Of a stretch of DNA of 64,000 nucleotides, positions 24,267-36,480 are shown piece by piece. Both the position numbers and the translations under genes were made by a program. Below the pieces are notes generated by a model. It did no database searches. It worked only from the letters and a program-made list of their open reading frames with translations, and was not told where the DNA came from. Source of the DNA: Valencia hispanica (taxonomy: Eukaryota; Chordata; Actinopteri; Cyprinodontiformes; Valenciidae); contig OY747710.1 in the NCBI GenBank assembly GCA_963556495.2, forward strand, positions 42,755,500 to 42,819,499, given 5' to 3'. How positions within the stretch are numbered: position 1 is the stretch's first letter; every line of letters starts with the position of its first letter.

Positions 24267-24444
24267 CAATATAACAATCAGCTCCAAACCATGCGTTCAA
24301 CTAGGATTATGAAATTCAGTACATATATTTAGTCTCAAGAAAGAAACAAGAAACTGTTTTGGAGGTGTGGTCACAGGAAGTCAGCCATTTCGGTCCAAAG
24401 CCTTAATTTTGTACCTTCTACACACTGCAGATGGTACCCATTGT

Positions 24445-24700
24445 GTAATGGTTCTCCTTCAACAGGACAACTGAACGTTAGATGTGTGCAGCTCCTCCAA
24501 GTTTCCACGTGCCTCTTGGCTGCTTCTCTGATTATTAATGTTCTTCTTGCCCAGTCTGCCAGCTGAGGTGGACGGCCATATCTTGACAGGTTTGCAGTTG
24601 TGCCAAATTCTTTCCATTTTCAGATGACGGACTGAACAGAGGTCTGTGAGATGTTCGAAGCTTGGGTTACTGTTTTAGAACCTCAGGTTCCTTTAGAAAT
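24445..24700 (-). mobile_element. Tc1 transposase relic, DNA-binding part
   Basis: The minus-strand translation gives WKEFGTTANLSRYGRPPQLA and REAAKRHVETWRS, which is the paired-type DNA-binding region of fish Tc1 transposases. The catalytic domain is absent. Other fragments of apparently the same family are at 32.2, 43.6-44.5 and 49.9 kb, all with the transposase strand minus. Confidence 0.75.
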
Positions 24701-24719
24701 AGCAGCAGTGTTAAAAAAA

Positions 24720-25290
24720 ATAAAAGGCGTGTGACTTTAAGAACTAGCCTCTATGGTTTATCTTAAGACTCGCTCAAAGTTTCATACTAAACCGTTTTCT
24801 ATCTGGGAAAAAAAATAAATAAAAAATCAGAATATTGAATATTCCTCAAACGACGTCCTTGACCTTTACACTTAAAGAGCTGAAAGCATATGATTTATGA
24901 AACTTGCACCAAAATGAGTATTAAACATTCAGGACTGATTGGTTGTGCAAGCCACTTAGGCAGAGACGTAATTTAGGCTGAAAAGTTCAGGAGGGGAAAA
25001 AAGAGACAGTGTGCACTTAGAATCCCCTGCACAGGCAGACACAACCAGAGACCCTTCACGTTCTCTTTTCTTTCCCTCTTTCTACAGGTACTCTGCTTGG
25101 GTTCTTCTAACTTGTTTTTGTCCGGCTTTAATTGCTTTTTTTTCTTGCAGAGACGAAGAAAAGACAACAACAAGCCAGAGAGCGCTGCAGCTAATGGAGA
25201 AGCTGTAATTGTGAATGGGGGCATTCATCTGGAGACATCGTCCATGAATTGCACCACACAATACCCAGCACCAGGCTGCTCAGATCACCA
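24720..25290. other. Intergenic DNA, nothing recognised
   Basis: No supported gene. A (CA)n tract follows. Confidence 0.4.
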
Positions 25291-25294
25291 ACCC

Positions 25295-25349
<55 letters not shown>

Positions 25350-25389
25350 GCGCACACACACATACACACACACACACGCACACACACAA
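25295..25389. repeat. (CA)n microsatellite
   Basis: About 95 bp of CA with a few CG and TA interruptions, flanking TIR-element copy 3 on its left. Confidence 0.95.
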
Positions 25390-25393
25390 GTCT

Positions 25394-25666
25394 GTATTGC
25401 TACCTATATTAGGACTTTATATTGACTTCCATTCATTTTAATACCTACATTTATGCCTAACCCAAACCCTTACTCTAACCCTAACCATTACCAGTTTATT
25501 CCTAACCTTAACCAAAACATAATTCACACCATACCTCTAAACCTAACCCCTAACCCAAAAAAAGGGGGTCCACCATATTAGGACCGGGATCTGGTCCTAT
25601 AAGGTCCATCGGCCTTCAGAAGGTTAGAGAATATGCCAGAAAAGGTCCTAAATAGGATAGCAATAC
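25394..25666. mobile_element. Small TIR element copy 3 (MITE-like, 273 bp)
   Basis: The left end GTATTGCTACCTATATTAGG and the reverse complement of the right end GTATTGCTATCCTATTTAGG share their first nine bases and last seven. The internal ATTGACTTCCATTCATTTTA and CCTAACCC blocks match the other copies. It sits between two long (CA)n tracts (25,295-25,389 and 25,670-25,722). It has no coding capacity. Confidence 0.7.
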
Positions 25667-25669
25667 AAG

Positions 25670-26163
<494 letters not shown>

Positions 26164-26164
26164 A

Positions 26165-27370
26165 CTTATAGGTAGCTGGATGATTTAGGAACAGTAAATC
26201 CTTTTGAACACTGTGTTTATATGAGCTCTTAAGAGTCCTTGCTTTCTTCTGACCTGCTGAGACAGTCCTTCCTACACACGCACACACGCAGACACACGCA
26301 TCCCCAGGCCTAACGAACACTATTAAGTCTAAACAGACACACAAAGCCTTTGCTTTAGAAAAAAAAAGAAGGAAAGAAAAAATTCTCATCTTAGTGAGGC
26401 GAGATGAGGCACCTGTCAGCATGGTGCCTCCTGCTACTACAGAGAAACATCGGGAAACAACAACTCAATTAAACACACCATTCCTGTTCAATTACTGCCA
26501 CATAATCACAGCAATTTGCTCTCGCTTGCTGCACGGCGGCCAAACACACACAAACTGGGTTGAGCACACTTAGGGGGAGTGGAGAAACACTCAGGAACAC
26601 ACGCGAGGACACGGCTGGACCATAACGACAAGCCGGCTGAAGCTGAGGTTTCATCCTGTCAGAGTAAAGTTCACCATGTTCTGTCTGCTGGCAAACTGGT
26701 AACAGAAATGGAGTGTTTAGGGGTATGGTTGAATAAAATGATGCATTGTATTCAAGCAAATTGTTATCAAGGTCTAACGGATTTCTGTCCGGCGAATAAA
26801 ATCTTTTAATATGTAAATAAAAAAGTCAACAACATCATTAAACAGTATTTTCACTGTTAAGTCCGAGTTTAAGTGCTAGATGAAGGTAAAACGATTAAAC
26901 TAGAACAATGTCCCTATTTATTCTGATGTTCTCTGAATGCTATAGATTGTATCCTGCACAGTTTTAACAAGTAGTAGCATAGATCTGGGTGCAGAAACGG
27001 GTTAAATTCCACAGGGGAATTATGAAACAATACGGCTTTGAGAAATAAATAAACTGTCAGAATTTACACACCACCTATATTTATTCTTAGTTTTGGTGGC
27101 CCCAAGAATGTGTGACAGGGATCAAGGGAAGACTGTAAAAAGACAAACAGATCACTGAGATGTTAAAAGACAAGATGAATAAAATCTAAGTAAAACCTGG
27201 ATAAACGCCTTGTTTTTTTTTAATAGCCTGCTTCTAAAAACTTAGCCTTTAATGATCACACATTAAAAGCACTGGTTGAGGTCCAGTCTCTGACAGCCGC
27301 CTGACCCATTTCAGTTCATCACAATGCAGAGCATCATAATAAACACAACAACATTGTGCAGAGCTACACG
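26165..27370. other. Sequence beyond the last assembled PCSK exon
   Basis: No exon was recognised here. A minus-strand AATAAA at 27,080-27,085 lies about 290 nt past the candidate stop at 27,378 and could be a poly(A) signal if that exon is terminal. Confidence 0.35.
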
Positions 27371-27377
27371 TTGAAAA

Positions 27378-27544
27378 CTATGGACCATGTGTGTACAGCA
27401 GAGTTCCTCCAGCTGATGGAATGGAGAGCCATCCTCCCTTTAATACCTCTGAGGTAGTGCCCGCCTGTGAGTGAATGCTCGCATCCACAATCTCCTGCTG
27501 AATGGTCTCGCTATCCAAAAACCCCAGCGTGGAGAGCATCTGCA
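27378..27544 (-). CDS. Proprotein convertase, probable C-terminal exon
   Basis: Candidate fifth assembled exon of the PCSK-like gene. The intron ends CATCACAG at 27,545, and the first two bases complete the codon split at the previous exon's donor (G+TG). The frame then runs open for 54 residues, beginning QMLSTLGFLDSETIQQEIVD, and stops at TAG 27,378. The downstream AATAAA supports a terminal exon. Alternatively a GT at 27,446 would end the exon after 98 nt and more exons would follow. The residues match no domain I recognise, so the call rests on splice phase, frame and position after the P domain. Confidence 0.5.
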
Positions 27545-29153
27545 CTGTGATGTTTTTTTGTTTTCTTTTTGTGGAAATCCAGGTTTCTCCGCTTGAATGT
27601 GCTTGAAAACTTCAGCCTAACTCCACACTCAAAACTGATCACAGCCATCACAGGAACAATTATATAGATCTAATATAAGTTTGATATACATAGAAGGAAC
27701 ATAACTGGTGTTAAGGACTCTGCAGCTGTTTTATTTTTAGTTGAATAAAATCTGAAAATCACAGATACCTGTTTAAACGGAGCCCTGGCTTATTACAATT
27801 TTAAAAAGGTGAATTCAAATAAAATATGTCATTCATCATCAAAATGCAGGCCATGTACTATAATGCTCTTGTTGCGGAGCAGGCTCTAAGCTATATAGGA
27901 AGAATAAGACGGAGAAGGATGAAGGCCTTCTGCAGCAGAGAGGATGTTGTTTCAGCTGCAGAGGTGGGAATAAAAGTTAGAATTAACTTGATGTGAATCA
28001 CTTAATTGGCTACATTTCCCGTTTAATGGTTAACAGACGTTTAGTTATGCAGTGACAGCAGCTACATTTGGTATAGGCAACCTGAACAAGTTTTGAAGAA
28101 ATGAAACTTGAATTGTTACAGTTGTTTTTAATCTCTGCAGAGAACTCAAACATCTGCACCCTTGTAAAACTCAACTGTAGCTCTTAGAAAACCAGGGCAA
28201 TCAATGGCCGAGCTCACACGTCTGCACTGCTTCATAAAAGGGCTCCAAGGACCGAATACAGACTGAATAGACAGATGCTTGGGCATGGCAAAATAAAAGC
28301 ATGTGGACATAGGAACCATAGAAGAATGAAGGAATGTTTTCCTGTACATGTAAAAAAACAAAAAAACAAAACAAAAACAGTTTGTCATGTTGACCATGCA
28401 AAGCTTCAGCTTCATATTTGGCAAGCTATTTTGTTTTTAGAATGATAAAATTGTGGCCATATATTGTGTGTAGTGTACAGATCAGGGGTTGCGTTAACCA
28501 CATATTTGCTGTATTTGTCCGTTTGTTTTTTTACTGTGACGTAAAAGCCTGAGGACCATCCGTCATTTTGACAGATAATTATGTTCCCTGATTTCAAAAC
28601 CATTGCTGAAGTGGCGCTTCAGCCTCCATTACGTGCAGGCAGTGGGCAGTTCAGCTACAGGCTACAGCAGGTGAAATGTTTAGAATACATGCCCAATTAA
28701 TCTGCTTAATGTGGGATGTTCCGATGCGGATTCTCTGATCAGTTTGTTCAGATTGAATATTAACTAAAATAACTGAACATGAACTACTGAATATTATTGA
28801 CAAAACTGATGGGTAAAAATAGATTATGACCGGATTGTTTCGGCTCCTTCAGTTAAAATGACCGACAGAAATTGCGGCGCGACCTCTGGTACAGATTTAA
28901 ATGATGGAATTGGGAATAAGACAATAAGATATGGGAAGCAGGCCCAGTATAGGAATCTGCGAATGAGTTGTTTGTGTGTGTGTGGACAGCAGATTGAGTA
29001 ACAGCTTGAACTTGGGTAAGATCCAGAAACATGTTGAGGGATACATGGATGGAGGGAGGGAGGGGAGGAAGAGGGGGAAACCACTTATTTCTCAACAGAG
29101 AGATCAACATTTTGACAAAAAGAGAAGACGGAGCAACAGAGCAAGACAACCCC

Positions 29154-29184
<31 letters not shown>

Positions 29185-30593
29185 ACACACACAGTCAGAG
29201 TGAAGGAAGGCTCCCACTGTGGCATTCAGGTGAAATTCCATCACTTTCCCATCTATTTCAGTCTTCCATCACAAAGTCTTTCTTTCCTCCAGTCTGAGTT
29301 TCAGCTATGTTTAGCTCAAATTATCTGGAATCATCTGGAAGATTATTTAACTTTTGTGGAGGACTCTGACTTTTCTTGACCACAAAGAACTCAAGTTGAC
29401 ATAGACCAACAGGAAAGTGTTGTCCAGGGTTTCCTTTCCAGCATGCCTCACTGGTTCTAACAAACCCCCTCACAAGGATACAGGTGGAGTTGGCGCAGCT
29501 TCGTTGCTAAAGAGGTGTATGAGTGGAAGTGGGGTGCACACAGAGAAGGTGGAGAGACTGAGGAGGGGCAGCCAGGGGTCACACTGTAATTACACATCCC
29601 AGTCCCTGAGGTCACCCTACTGACTTCTGACCACAGAGCTTCAACCACTGAAGCAGAGCTATCAGGTGGTGAAATGAGAGGGTTGGGGAGTTTTTTGCAA
29701 AGTATTTATGAAAAGTTTGATTTTATGACAATGTTATATTTCAAATAAGTTTTCACATTTTAACCCATAGGAGTCACTTCATTTTGTTCTCCACCTGTAT
29801 CGTCAGACACTTAATATTTAAAGATTGCCATTAAAATACTACACACCCAGAAATGTCTAACTTTTTTTTTTACATAAATGCCATTATTACTTAATTCTTA
29901 TGAAACATTAATAATTATCCTTGAAATTACAGAATAACCCCTTCAATGCCCATTTTAGTGATTAAGGTTTTTGTAGATGTAGAAAAATAGTTTGGATTTA
30001 AAACAAAATAAACACTCCAAAGCCTGAGAGTGTCAATTACCAGGAGCAACACTGATTCTGATCAATTTTGATCAATTAATTTTATTGATTACGGATAGTG
30101 GAATGCCGTTGAAGTCTCTAAAAGAGAAAAAAAAAAAAAAAATCTAAATAAGTTGTGTTTTGCTAACTTTTTGGGGGGTAATAGCTGAGCCTGGGAGCAA
30201 GAGTGGTTTAGATATTTATATTCTCTTTTTCCAAAAATTGCTAAAAGGTCATCACAAAGTTAACTTTTTAGCCTATCCCTAAGTTTTATATTTACAGGAC
30301 ACAAAAAAATAAAAAGAGACATTTTTGAAGGGGTTTCAATGCCTGGGAGTAGAAAAAAATAAAAGTAGAAAGCAAATTGAAATGGTAATACATTCAACAT
30401 AATGACATAATTGTCTTCTGCATCATCACAGCTTAAGTTAGGCAAGAAACCCCCCCCCCCAATAAAAACAGGAATTTGTCAGGTTTTTCAAATGTGCTCA
30501 GTGTCTGTCAAACTTCTACAGTATCCTTGTCTGCATGCTCACCTCAGTTTGCACAAGTTCAAAGTACTAAAAGAGGCTGACACTTTCACATAC
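27545..30593 (-). other. PCSK-like gene intron (3.05 kb)
   Basis: Interval between the P-domain end exon and the candidate C-terminal exon. It contains a poly-C/(CA)n tract at 29,150-29,193. No further exon or transposon was recognised. Confidence 0.5.
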
Positions 30594-30717
30594 CAAGCAT
30601 GGCCTTGTGTGGGTGGTGGGTGCCGTACAGGATGAGTGTAGTGCTAAGCAAAGCTCCAGCAGCCTCCTCCTCACTCGACCTCGTGCAGCTCCACACTGTG
30701 CCTTTATGGTTAGCCAC
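30594..30717 (-). CDS. Proprotein convertase, last P-domain exon
   Basis: 124-nt exon with acceptor TATTTCTAG at its 5' edge and a strong donor GTATGTGA after 30,594. It joins the 45.4-kb exon in phase 0 (WTIK then VANHKGTVW). It encodes 41 residues plus one base, including LLSTTLILYGTHHPHKAML. The LILYGT strand is the conserved closing segment of the PCSK P domain (family form LxLYGT). The P domain folds as a beta barrel that stabilises the subtilisin-like catalytic domain. It is separated by 14.65 kb from the previous exon. Sequence between the strands (CTRSSEEEAAGAL) is unlike the human PCSK paralogs I can recall. Confidence 0.85.
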
Positions 30718-31159
30718 CTAGAAATAAACACAGTACCAAGAGATGTAATTTTTCCATCAAAAGAGAGTGATGAGAAAACCTCCCAGCAGCAGAAATGAAT
30801 ATGAGAAAAAGGAGGAGGAGCCACTTGGCAGCTGTGATTTTACCCTGTAAAACACCATACTAGCATTATGTTGAATCAACAACTTTTTGTCAGTTAGTTA
30901 AAAGTTCTAGCCTTTCAATTAAAATACAAGAAGATTTTAATCTACACTCAAATGTGATTTTTAAATTCAAATTCTACTTTAGAGCGAAAGTCATTGGGAA
31001 AACCTCAGATTGTTTAGAAATGGCTTCATAACCCTTTTCAGATCTGCCGAGAGAAACAATTGCCAGTTTTTGTAAGGTGTTGATACAAACCAGTATACTC
31101 TAGACCAACAAACTATCAAAACCTTTTACAGATGTGATAATTAAGTTTTCTAATTCATT

Positions 31160-31325
31160 TGATTAGGGTGGTGCATTTGGTTGCATGTTGTATTTCTTGT
31201 TGGTTTGCATCAAGAAGGCCCTGGGTTTGAATCCCAACCTCGGGTCTTTCTACTTGGAGTTTGCATGTTCTCCCCCTGTGCATGCATGAATTTTCTTAGG
31301 GCACTTCGGCTTCCTTCCACAGTGC
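31160..31325 (+). mobile_element. tRNA-related SINE fragment
   Basis: Contains CCCTGGGTTTGAATCCC, a Pol III B-box-like block, then a body (GTTTGCATGTTCTCCCCCTG, TTCCACAGTGCAAAAACATG) that matches, with divergence, the SINE at 56.6-60.3 kb read from its head. The 3' part is missing. Confidence 0.65.
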
Positions 31326-31867
31326 AAAAACATGACCGTTGGATGGCATTTTATTAGCAGCAGCTTTCCTTTTAAGTTCTATAGAAGCAGTAAGGAAGTA
31401 CCTATTTCTTTTCCATGACTGTTTCTAGAGCCTACCGCTCAGCATCGGTTTTTTAGTGTTAAAAAAAACACGCTTTGGAAAAATTCATGAAATTTATACA
31501 ATGCTTGTGAGACATGCCACGAGTCTATGTATGCGGAATTTGCCCAATAAATGTTAAATATAGATTTAAAGAGGAATTCAGAGGGTAGCGGTGCTGTGCC
31601 TGGTGAGAAAATGCATGTACTAGGCAGAAGGATTGGTGTCTTAGTTCACATTTAGTAGCCCCCCCCCCCCCCAAGTCTGAAATGGCTAAGTGTGTAAAGA
31701 TTATCGATGAACTGATAGGAACGCACAAGAACAGCTAGGGTTTCACTTCCATATTGTTCATTGTTCCATATTTGTTCATTTTGTTTATCTTAGCATCTTA
31801 GTCTGGCTGAGATGTCTTTTATGAGTTTATCAAAACTCAATTCCGTGTTGTATCATGCAGAAGCAAA

Positions 31868-32165
31868 TATTCAGTTCAGTTTATTTATATAGCACCGATT
31901 CACAACAGATGTCACCTCAAGGCAGTTGAAATGACAAGGAAAGGACAAAAAAAGTCATTTCAATACAGTCATACAAACATTCCAATCAGTTAAAAGGTTT
32001 TCTATGTAAGGAACCCAGCAGATTGGATCGATTCATTGACTGGCAGTTGCGCCCCGTTCATGCAGACTTCCAACCACAGCAATCCCTCATACTGAGCAAG
32101 CATGTAGCGAAAGTGGAGAGGAAAAACTCCCCTTTAACAGGAAGAAACTTTCAGCAGAACCTAGC
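31868..32165 (-). mobile_element. L2-like LINE 3' tail
   Basis: The reverse complement aligns with the last ~270 bp of the L2-like element ending at 54,880, including the SINE-like end TATATAAATAAACTGAA and the block CTACATGCTTGCTCAGTATG. Heavily 5'-truncated and noncoding. Confidence 0.85.
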
Positions 32166-32229
32166 TGAGAAATGATATGAAATATAATATGAATAATAAA
32201 GAATCTTGAATCTTATGGCTTAAATCGGT

Positions 32230-32455
32230 TGCAAATCTTGCTGCATGTTAAGGTCTATCGTCTTGCTGGAAGGTGAACCTCCACCACAGTCTCAACTCTT
32301 GCAGCTCCTACCAGGTCTTCTTCCAGAGTTTTCAAGTGCATCGGTGCTTCTTTCAACTCGGACAAGCTTTCATGTCAGTTAAAGTCTCCCCTCACAATAA
32401 TGCTGTCACCACCATGTTTCAGAGTAAGGCTTGTGTCTTCAAATTGACATGAAGT
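32230..32455 (-). mobile_element. Tc1 transposase relic, central part
   Basis: Minus-strand blocks correspond to the GGGSIMLWGCFS and FQQDNDPKHTA regions of fish Tc1 transposases, with stops and frameshifts (for example GGDSIIVRGDFN). It abuts the L2 tail on one side and a SINE on the other. Confidence 0.7.
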
Positions 32456-32484
32456 TATTTTCCCAGCATACATAGTGCTTTACA

Positions 32485-32715
32485 TAGGAATTTGTCCCGT
32501 AATCGGTGGGTTGCCAGTTCGAATCCCTGCTTCGTCCGTCTCGGTCAAGCCTTGGGCAAGCCTTGGGCAATACACTTTACCGCCTTGCTTGCTGGTGGCG
32601 GTCAGAGGGCCCGGTGGCGCCTGTGAAAACAGAAAACCATATGTGCCCAGTCAAACTATGTCCAGTGTCGTGGAACCAAGGCGCTGTGACTGTGAATGGG
32701 CTACTGGAACATGAC
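32485..32715 (+). mobile_element. tRNA-related SINE, second family
   Basis: Has TCGGTGGGTTGCCAGTTCGAATCCC, here cited only by its B-box GTTCGAATCCC at about 32,517-32,527, followed by a body (CTTGGGCAATACACTTTACC, GGTGGCGCCTGTG, GACTGTGAATGGG) typical of a widespread teleost SINE. A 12-bp internal repeat (GCAAGCCTTGGG) is present. Confidence 0.6.
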
Positions 32716-32857
32716 AGCAATGGATGAGGGATGAGGCACTGTTGGAATGCTATTACTCCAGAAATCCTAGGCAGCAGGGCTTCATGAAAAGGTTCAGGGA
32801 AACATGGATGCTTCGATACCTGCAGTCTAAACTAACAGCGAAACGTCTAGTAGCTCA

Positions 32858-33350
32858 GTGTTCCAACATCCACAACAACAGTTGCTTGCTCCACTAGAGA
32901 CCCAGGAGATACAACACACGGATGCTACGGCAAAGGGGGAACCTGAGCACCTGAGAGATAAGTTGAGTGCCTGTGGACTGGTGAAGTTGAGTGAAGTAAT
33001 TCCAGTGGGTCTCCTAGACGATGTGAATGCAGCACTAAGTGCAATCCCTACTGTGACCATCACATACACCAACAAGCTGACATACAGTACAGCAACAGCG
33101 ATCTTTGAGATGTTTGGCAAAGGTAACCTTAACAATGGCCACAGTGGACAATGTCAAGGAAGCAACACGGAGAGAAGTTGCCAGTTGTCAGAACACCAGA
33201 AGGGTGCATCGAGAAAGGGAATACCCCAGAAATACAAAACAGATATATCTGAGGACCCGGAAACTGTCAAGCAAAAAAATCCAAGCCTTGGCTGCCCGAC
33301 TGAAGGGATGGAAACACAAAGGAGATGGAAGATAGACAGACAGACAGACA
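32858..33350 (+). mobile_element. Retroelement coding remnant, frameshifted
   Basis: The first frame gives HLRDKLSACGLVKLSEVIPV and YTNKLTYSTATAIFEMFGKG. After a frameshift near 33,110 the next frame gives KEATRREVASC and KKIQALAARLKGWKHKGDG. Similar text occurs upstream of the RT domain in repetitive ORFs of fish and invertebrates. The assignment is from memory of such sequences, the family is not fixed, and there is no RT domain here. Confidence 0.4.
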
Positions 33351-34030
33351 TACCTTCAACATTTTGCTGAGATCAAATGGATCTGCTTTCATATAAGCTC
33401 CCAGTGTGAAAAGAAAACAGCTGTCCGGCATGCATGTGTATTCTGTGTTGAAGTGTGGTGCTTTTCGTGTGAGAGCTCAGAGCAGATCTGGGGCCAGGCT
33501 TGGTGCTCCCCAGCTGAGAGATGCATTGATTTGTTGTTGGTAAACAAACAGCTGGATGCTACAGGTGGATCAATAAGGCTTGTATACCTCCCAGCCTCCC
33601 AGCATGCCTGTCTACGAGGCTGACATAGCTGTGTGAGAAGTTGTAACCCCGCTGTCGCTGGGAAATACCATCAATCCAATATTTTGAGTTCCACACTAAT
33701 TTTTAATTGGGCGAAAGTTAATTCTGTACGTAAAAGTCACGTCCCCGACTCGGAGGCCAGTATATTCTAGCACGCAAATCAAAATGCCGTGGTTCACATG
33801 TTTCAGTGTCTATGTTTGCAGTCTTCAAGGTAAAAAATACCTCAAGTAACCATTTCCTACTACATTTATCCATAAGAGCCACCAGCAAAGACAAACGAAG
33901 ACTGGTAAGGAGAAACAAACTACACAAGATAGAGACAAAGAAGATATAGGGATTAGCAGGAGCTGAAATAAAGATGGGAGAAAGGAAGGCTTTCAAAGCC
34001 AGAGAGAGACTACAGAGAGAAAGAAAAGAG

Positions 34031-34052
34031 GCGGTGGTGGTGGTGGTGGTAG
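34031..34052. repeat. (GGT)n microsatellite
   Basis: Short GGT trinucleotide tract inside a purine-rich region. Confidence 0.85.
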
Positions 34053-35338
34053 TGGGGTGGGGGATTAGTGATGGGCAAGAGATGGCAGGATATCGAAATG
34101 GGTTAGAGGAAAGTGAGACCATGTGATGGAAAGGAGTTTAGAAAGAGATCCTGAGACTGAGTTAGGCAAACACCAGATAAAAAAAATAAAAACGATGAGA
34201 GGGGACAGAGAGGGAGAGTGGAAGTCTGATAGACGCAGACAAGAAAAGATCAAAAACAGAGTGGAAAAAAGATAGATTTTGCAAGAAAAAATAAGACAAA
34301 GAGAAAACTGGTGACAGAGAAATACAGAAAGAAAAAGCACTTCATGATGGTTCTAATTCAAAAAGAGACTGGATCCTTTCCAGGTCAGTGTGCTCCATGT
34401 TTTTTTCAGAAGGCCACGAGGAAGATGCTCTGCACCACCGTCACTGTTCTGTTATTTAATACTACAGCTGCTCTGGACAACATATTGTTCTGACACCTCT
34501 GCATCACGTTTAAAACCAGAGGAGAAGTCTCTTGGTCAAACCAGGCGTTGCTCCTCTCAGATCTACAACCATCTCTAAAAAATGTTGAAGGCTTTTAATA
34601 AAACAATTAAGCAGGAGTTTGGAATACAATGCATTGTCATAGGATAGGAAAATGTTACAAGTCACAGGCTGTTGGATTTTTGTGGTAATATTCATTCTCT
34701 GGTAAAGAAAATAAATGCAAAGACTGTGGATAAATCAAACCTTTCAAATATGACAAATGGGTTGCAGAAAGAAAAATCACTATATTCGATACAATTTTAA
34801 ATAATAAAGCACATAGATATTAGCCAGATGTTGCTATAATACCTACCCAGTGTAGCAGTACGCTTGACTTGCCCTAATTTGTAATCAGTTGGCGGGAATT
34901 TAAAAATTTAACCCTCTTCCGGTCAGCGAACGCACCACACATGAGGAAAACCAGGTTGAACTGACAAGCCCTCCACAGAGTGGAAGTTTTACCTGCTTGA
35001 TGAAGACTCAGTCAGCTGTTTTCAGTATGAGTGACATGTTTAAAGTGAATCCGGAGGAAGCACTAAAGTTGTTAGAAAGCATGTTTAATTTGGGAACAAG
35101 TTGGTTGGTCATTCAAATGGAGTTGGAAAGCTAATCAGATACCAGGAAACTGAATATAATAGAGCAAAGTAGGTCTGTTTTATCCTTTTAAAGTACAACT
35201 ATATTTCAAGGTTCCATTCCATTTTTGTCAACATTGCATACTTTTCAGACTAAACTTTCAAGAGCTCCAAGTCTAAATCCAAAAGCTTACAAATAATTTA
35301 TGGCAGGTATGTAAATAGTGGTTGTTATTTAAATACCC

Positions 35339-35396
35339 AACCAATCAGAGCGTCTCACTGTAGCGACGTCAGTAAAGTGAGATGCTCTGATTGGTT
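35339..35396. repeat. Near-perfect 21-bp inverted repeat
   Basis: AACCAATCAGAGCGTCTCAC(T) at 35,339-35,359 and its complement at 35,376-35,396 match at 20 of 21 positions, with a 16-bp spacer. The sequence to about 35,620 has TTGACGC-type motifs and may belong to a small DNA element. Nothing in it encodes protein. Confidence 0.85.
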
Positions 35397-36426
35397 GACG
35401 CTCAGGGGACGACGCCTGAAAGTTCAGCTAGCTGAAGTTCCGCTATGAAGCTTGACAAGCAACAAAAGCGTGAAAACTTGACGCGGCCAAAGCGCATAAA
35501 GCACCGCTGAGACTCTGACGGCCCTCTGACGGCCTCTACCATAGACTTAACATGTAATCTTGTCGCTTTTGGCGTTGACGCTTTGGGCTGTGGGAACGCG
35601 GCATAATCGTCTTCTATATTTTGACCAACTTTGATATGTGGATGACCAGTCCTTCACATCACACTGTGCAAGCAAATGTGATTTTCCATGTTTGGTAGGG
35701 ATGAAATTAATCATCATCCCACTTAATATGGGATTTAAATTATAATTTTTTGACAGATATATCATCGTCCAAACTCATCAAAATTATAATTATGTTTTTA
35801 TTTTTGTTGGGTTTTTTTTTTTTTACTTAAAAACTCTGAATAATATGAACTGTCTGACTTAATAAATAACCAAAGCCTAGTTTGTGTTAAATATTGGATA
35901 AACAACAAGATAGCATGAAGCCCTTCATTAGGTACAACTTATTTTATAGAGGTGTTATTTATTCTTGATTCATACTAAAAGAAATTCCACATCTGTACAT
36001 GAAAAGTGAGAGAACATCCTGTGTGTAGTTCGGTGTCCATCGGGAAACAGGAACCTGCAGCAGACAGCTCAGTCCATCCTTATGCAATACACAGAAGCTT
36101 CAAAATAAAATCTCTGCTCCCCAAAATAAAGAACCTGTGAGTGTTGGCTGAGTTGTGAGTCTGAGGCAGTGTCAGATGGGAGGGGAGGAGGACTCGTGCT
36201 GCGTCTACATATGTAAAGCAGCAGGGAAGTAGCAGTGTGTCAGACTGAGGCTCTGGCCCAACCTGGGCTCCTCGCTGTTCCCTCCAACACATCAATCATC
36301 CAAAACAGGGCCATCACAGCCACGCTGCATGCTGGGAGCACAGGCGTGCACGCTCTGCAGCACGTCTAAACACAGACCGCTGAATGGACGCGCTCACTCA
36401 CATCGTCGTGTGAATGCAGCCACTGC

Positions 36427-36469
<43 letters not shown>

Positions 36470-36480
36470 ACACACACACG
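36427..36480. repeat. (CA)n microsatellite
   Basis: About 54 bp of CA with a TA interruption. A second CA tract lies at 36,776-36,808. Confidence 0.95.

Noticed and set aside
22520..25560. TAACCC-like runs suggesting interstitial telomere repeats
   Set aside because: The units are irregular and occur at the same place in each copy of the small TIR element. They belong to that element's body, not to telomeric TTAGGG arrays.
32500..32600. tRNA-like block with a good B box
   Set aside because: There is no full cloverleaf, and the downstream body is SINE-type. Annotated as a SINE and not as a tRNA gene.
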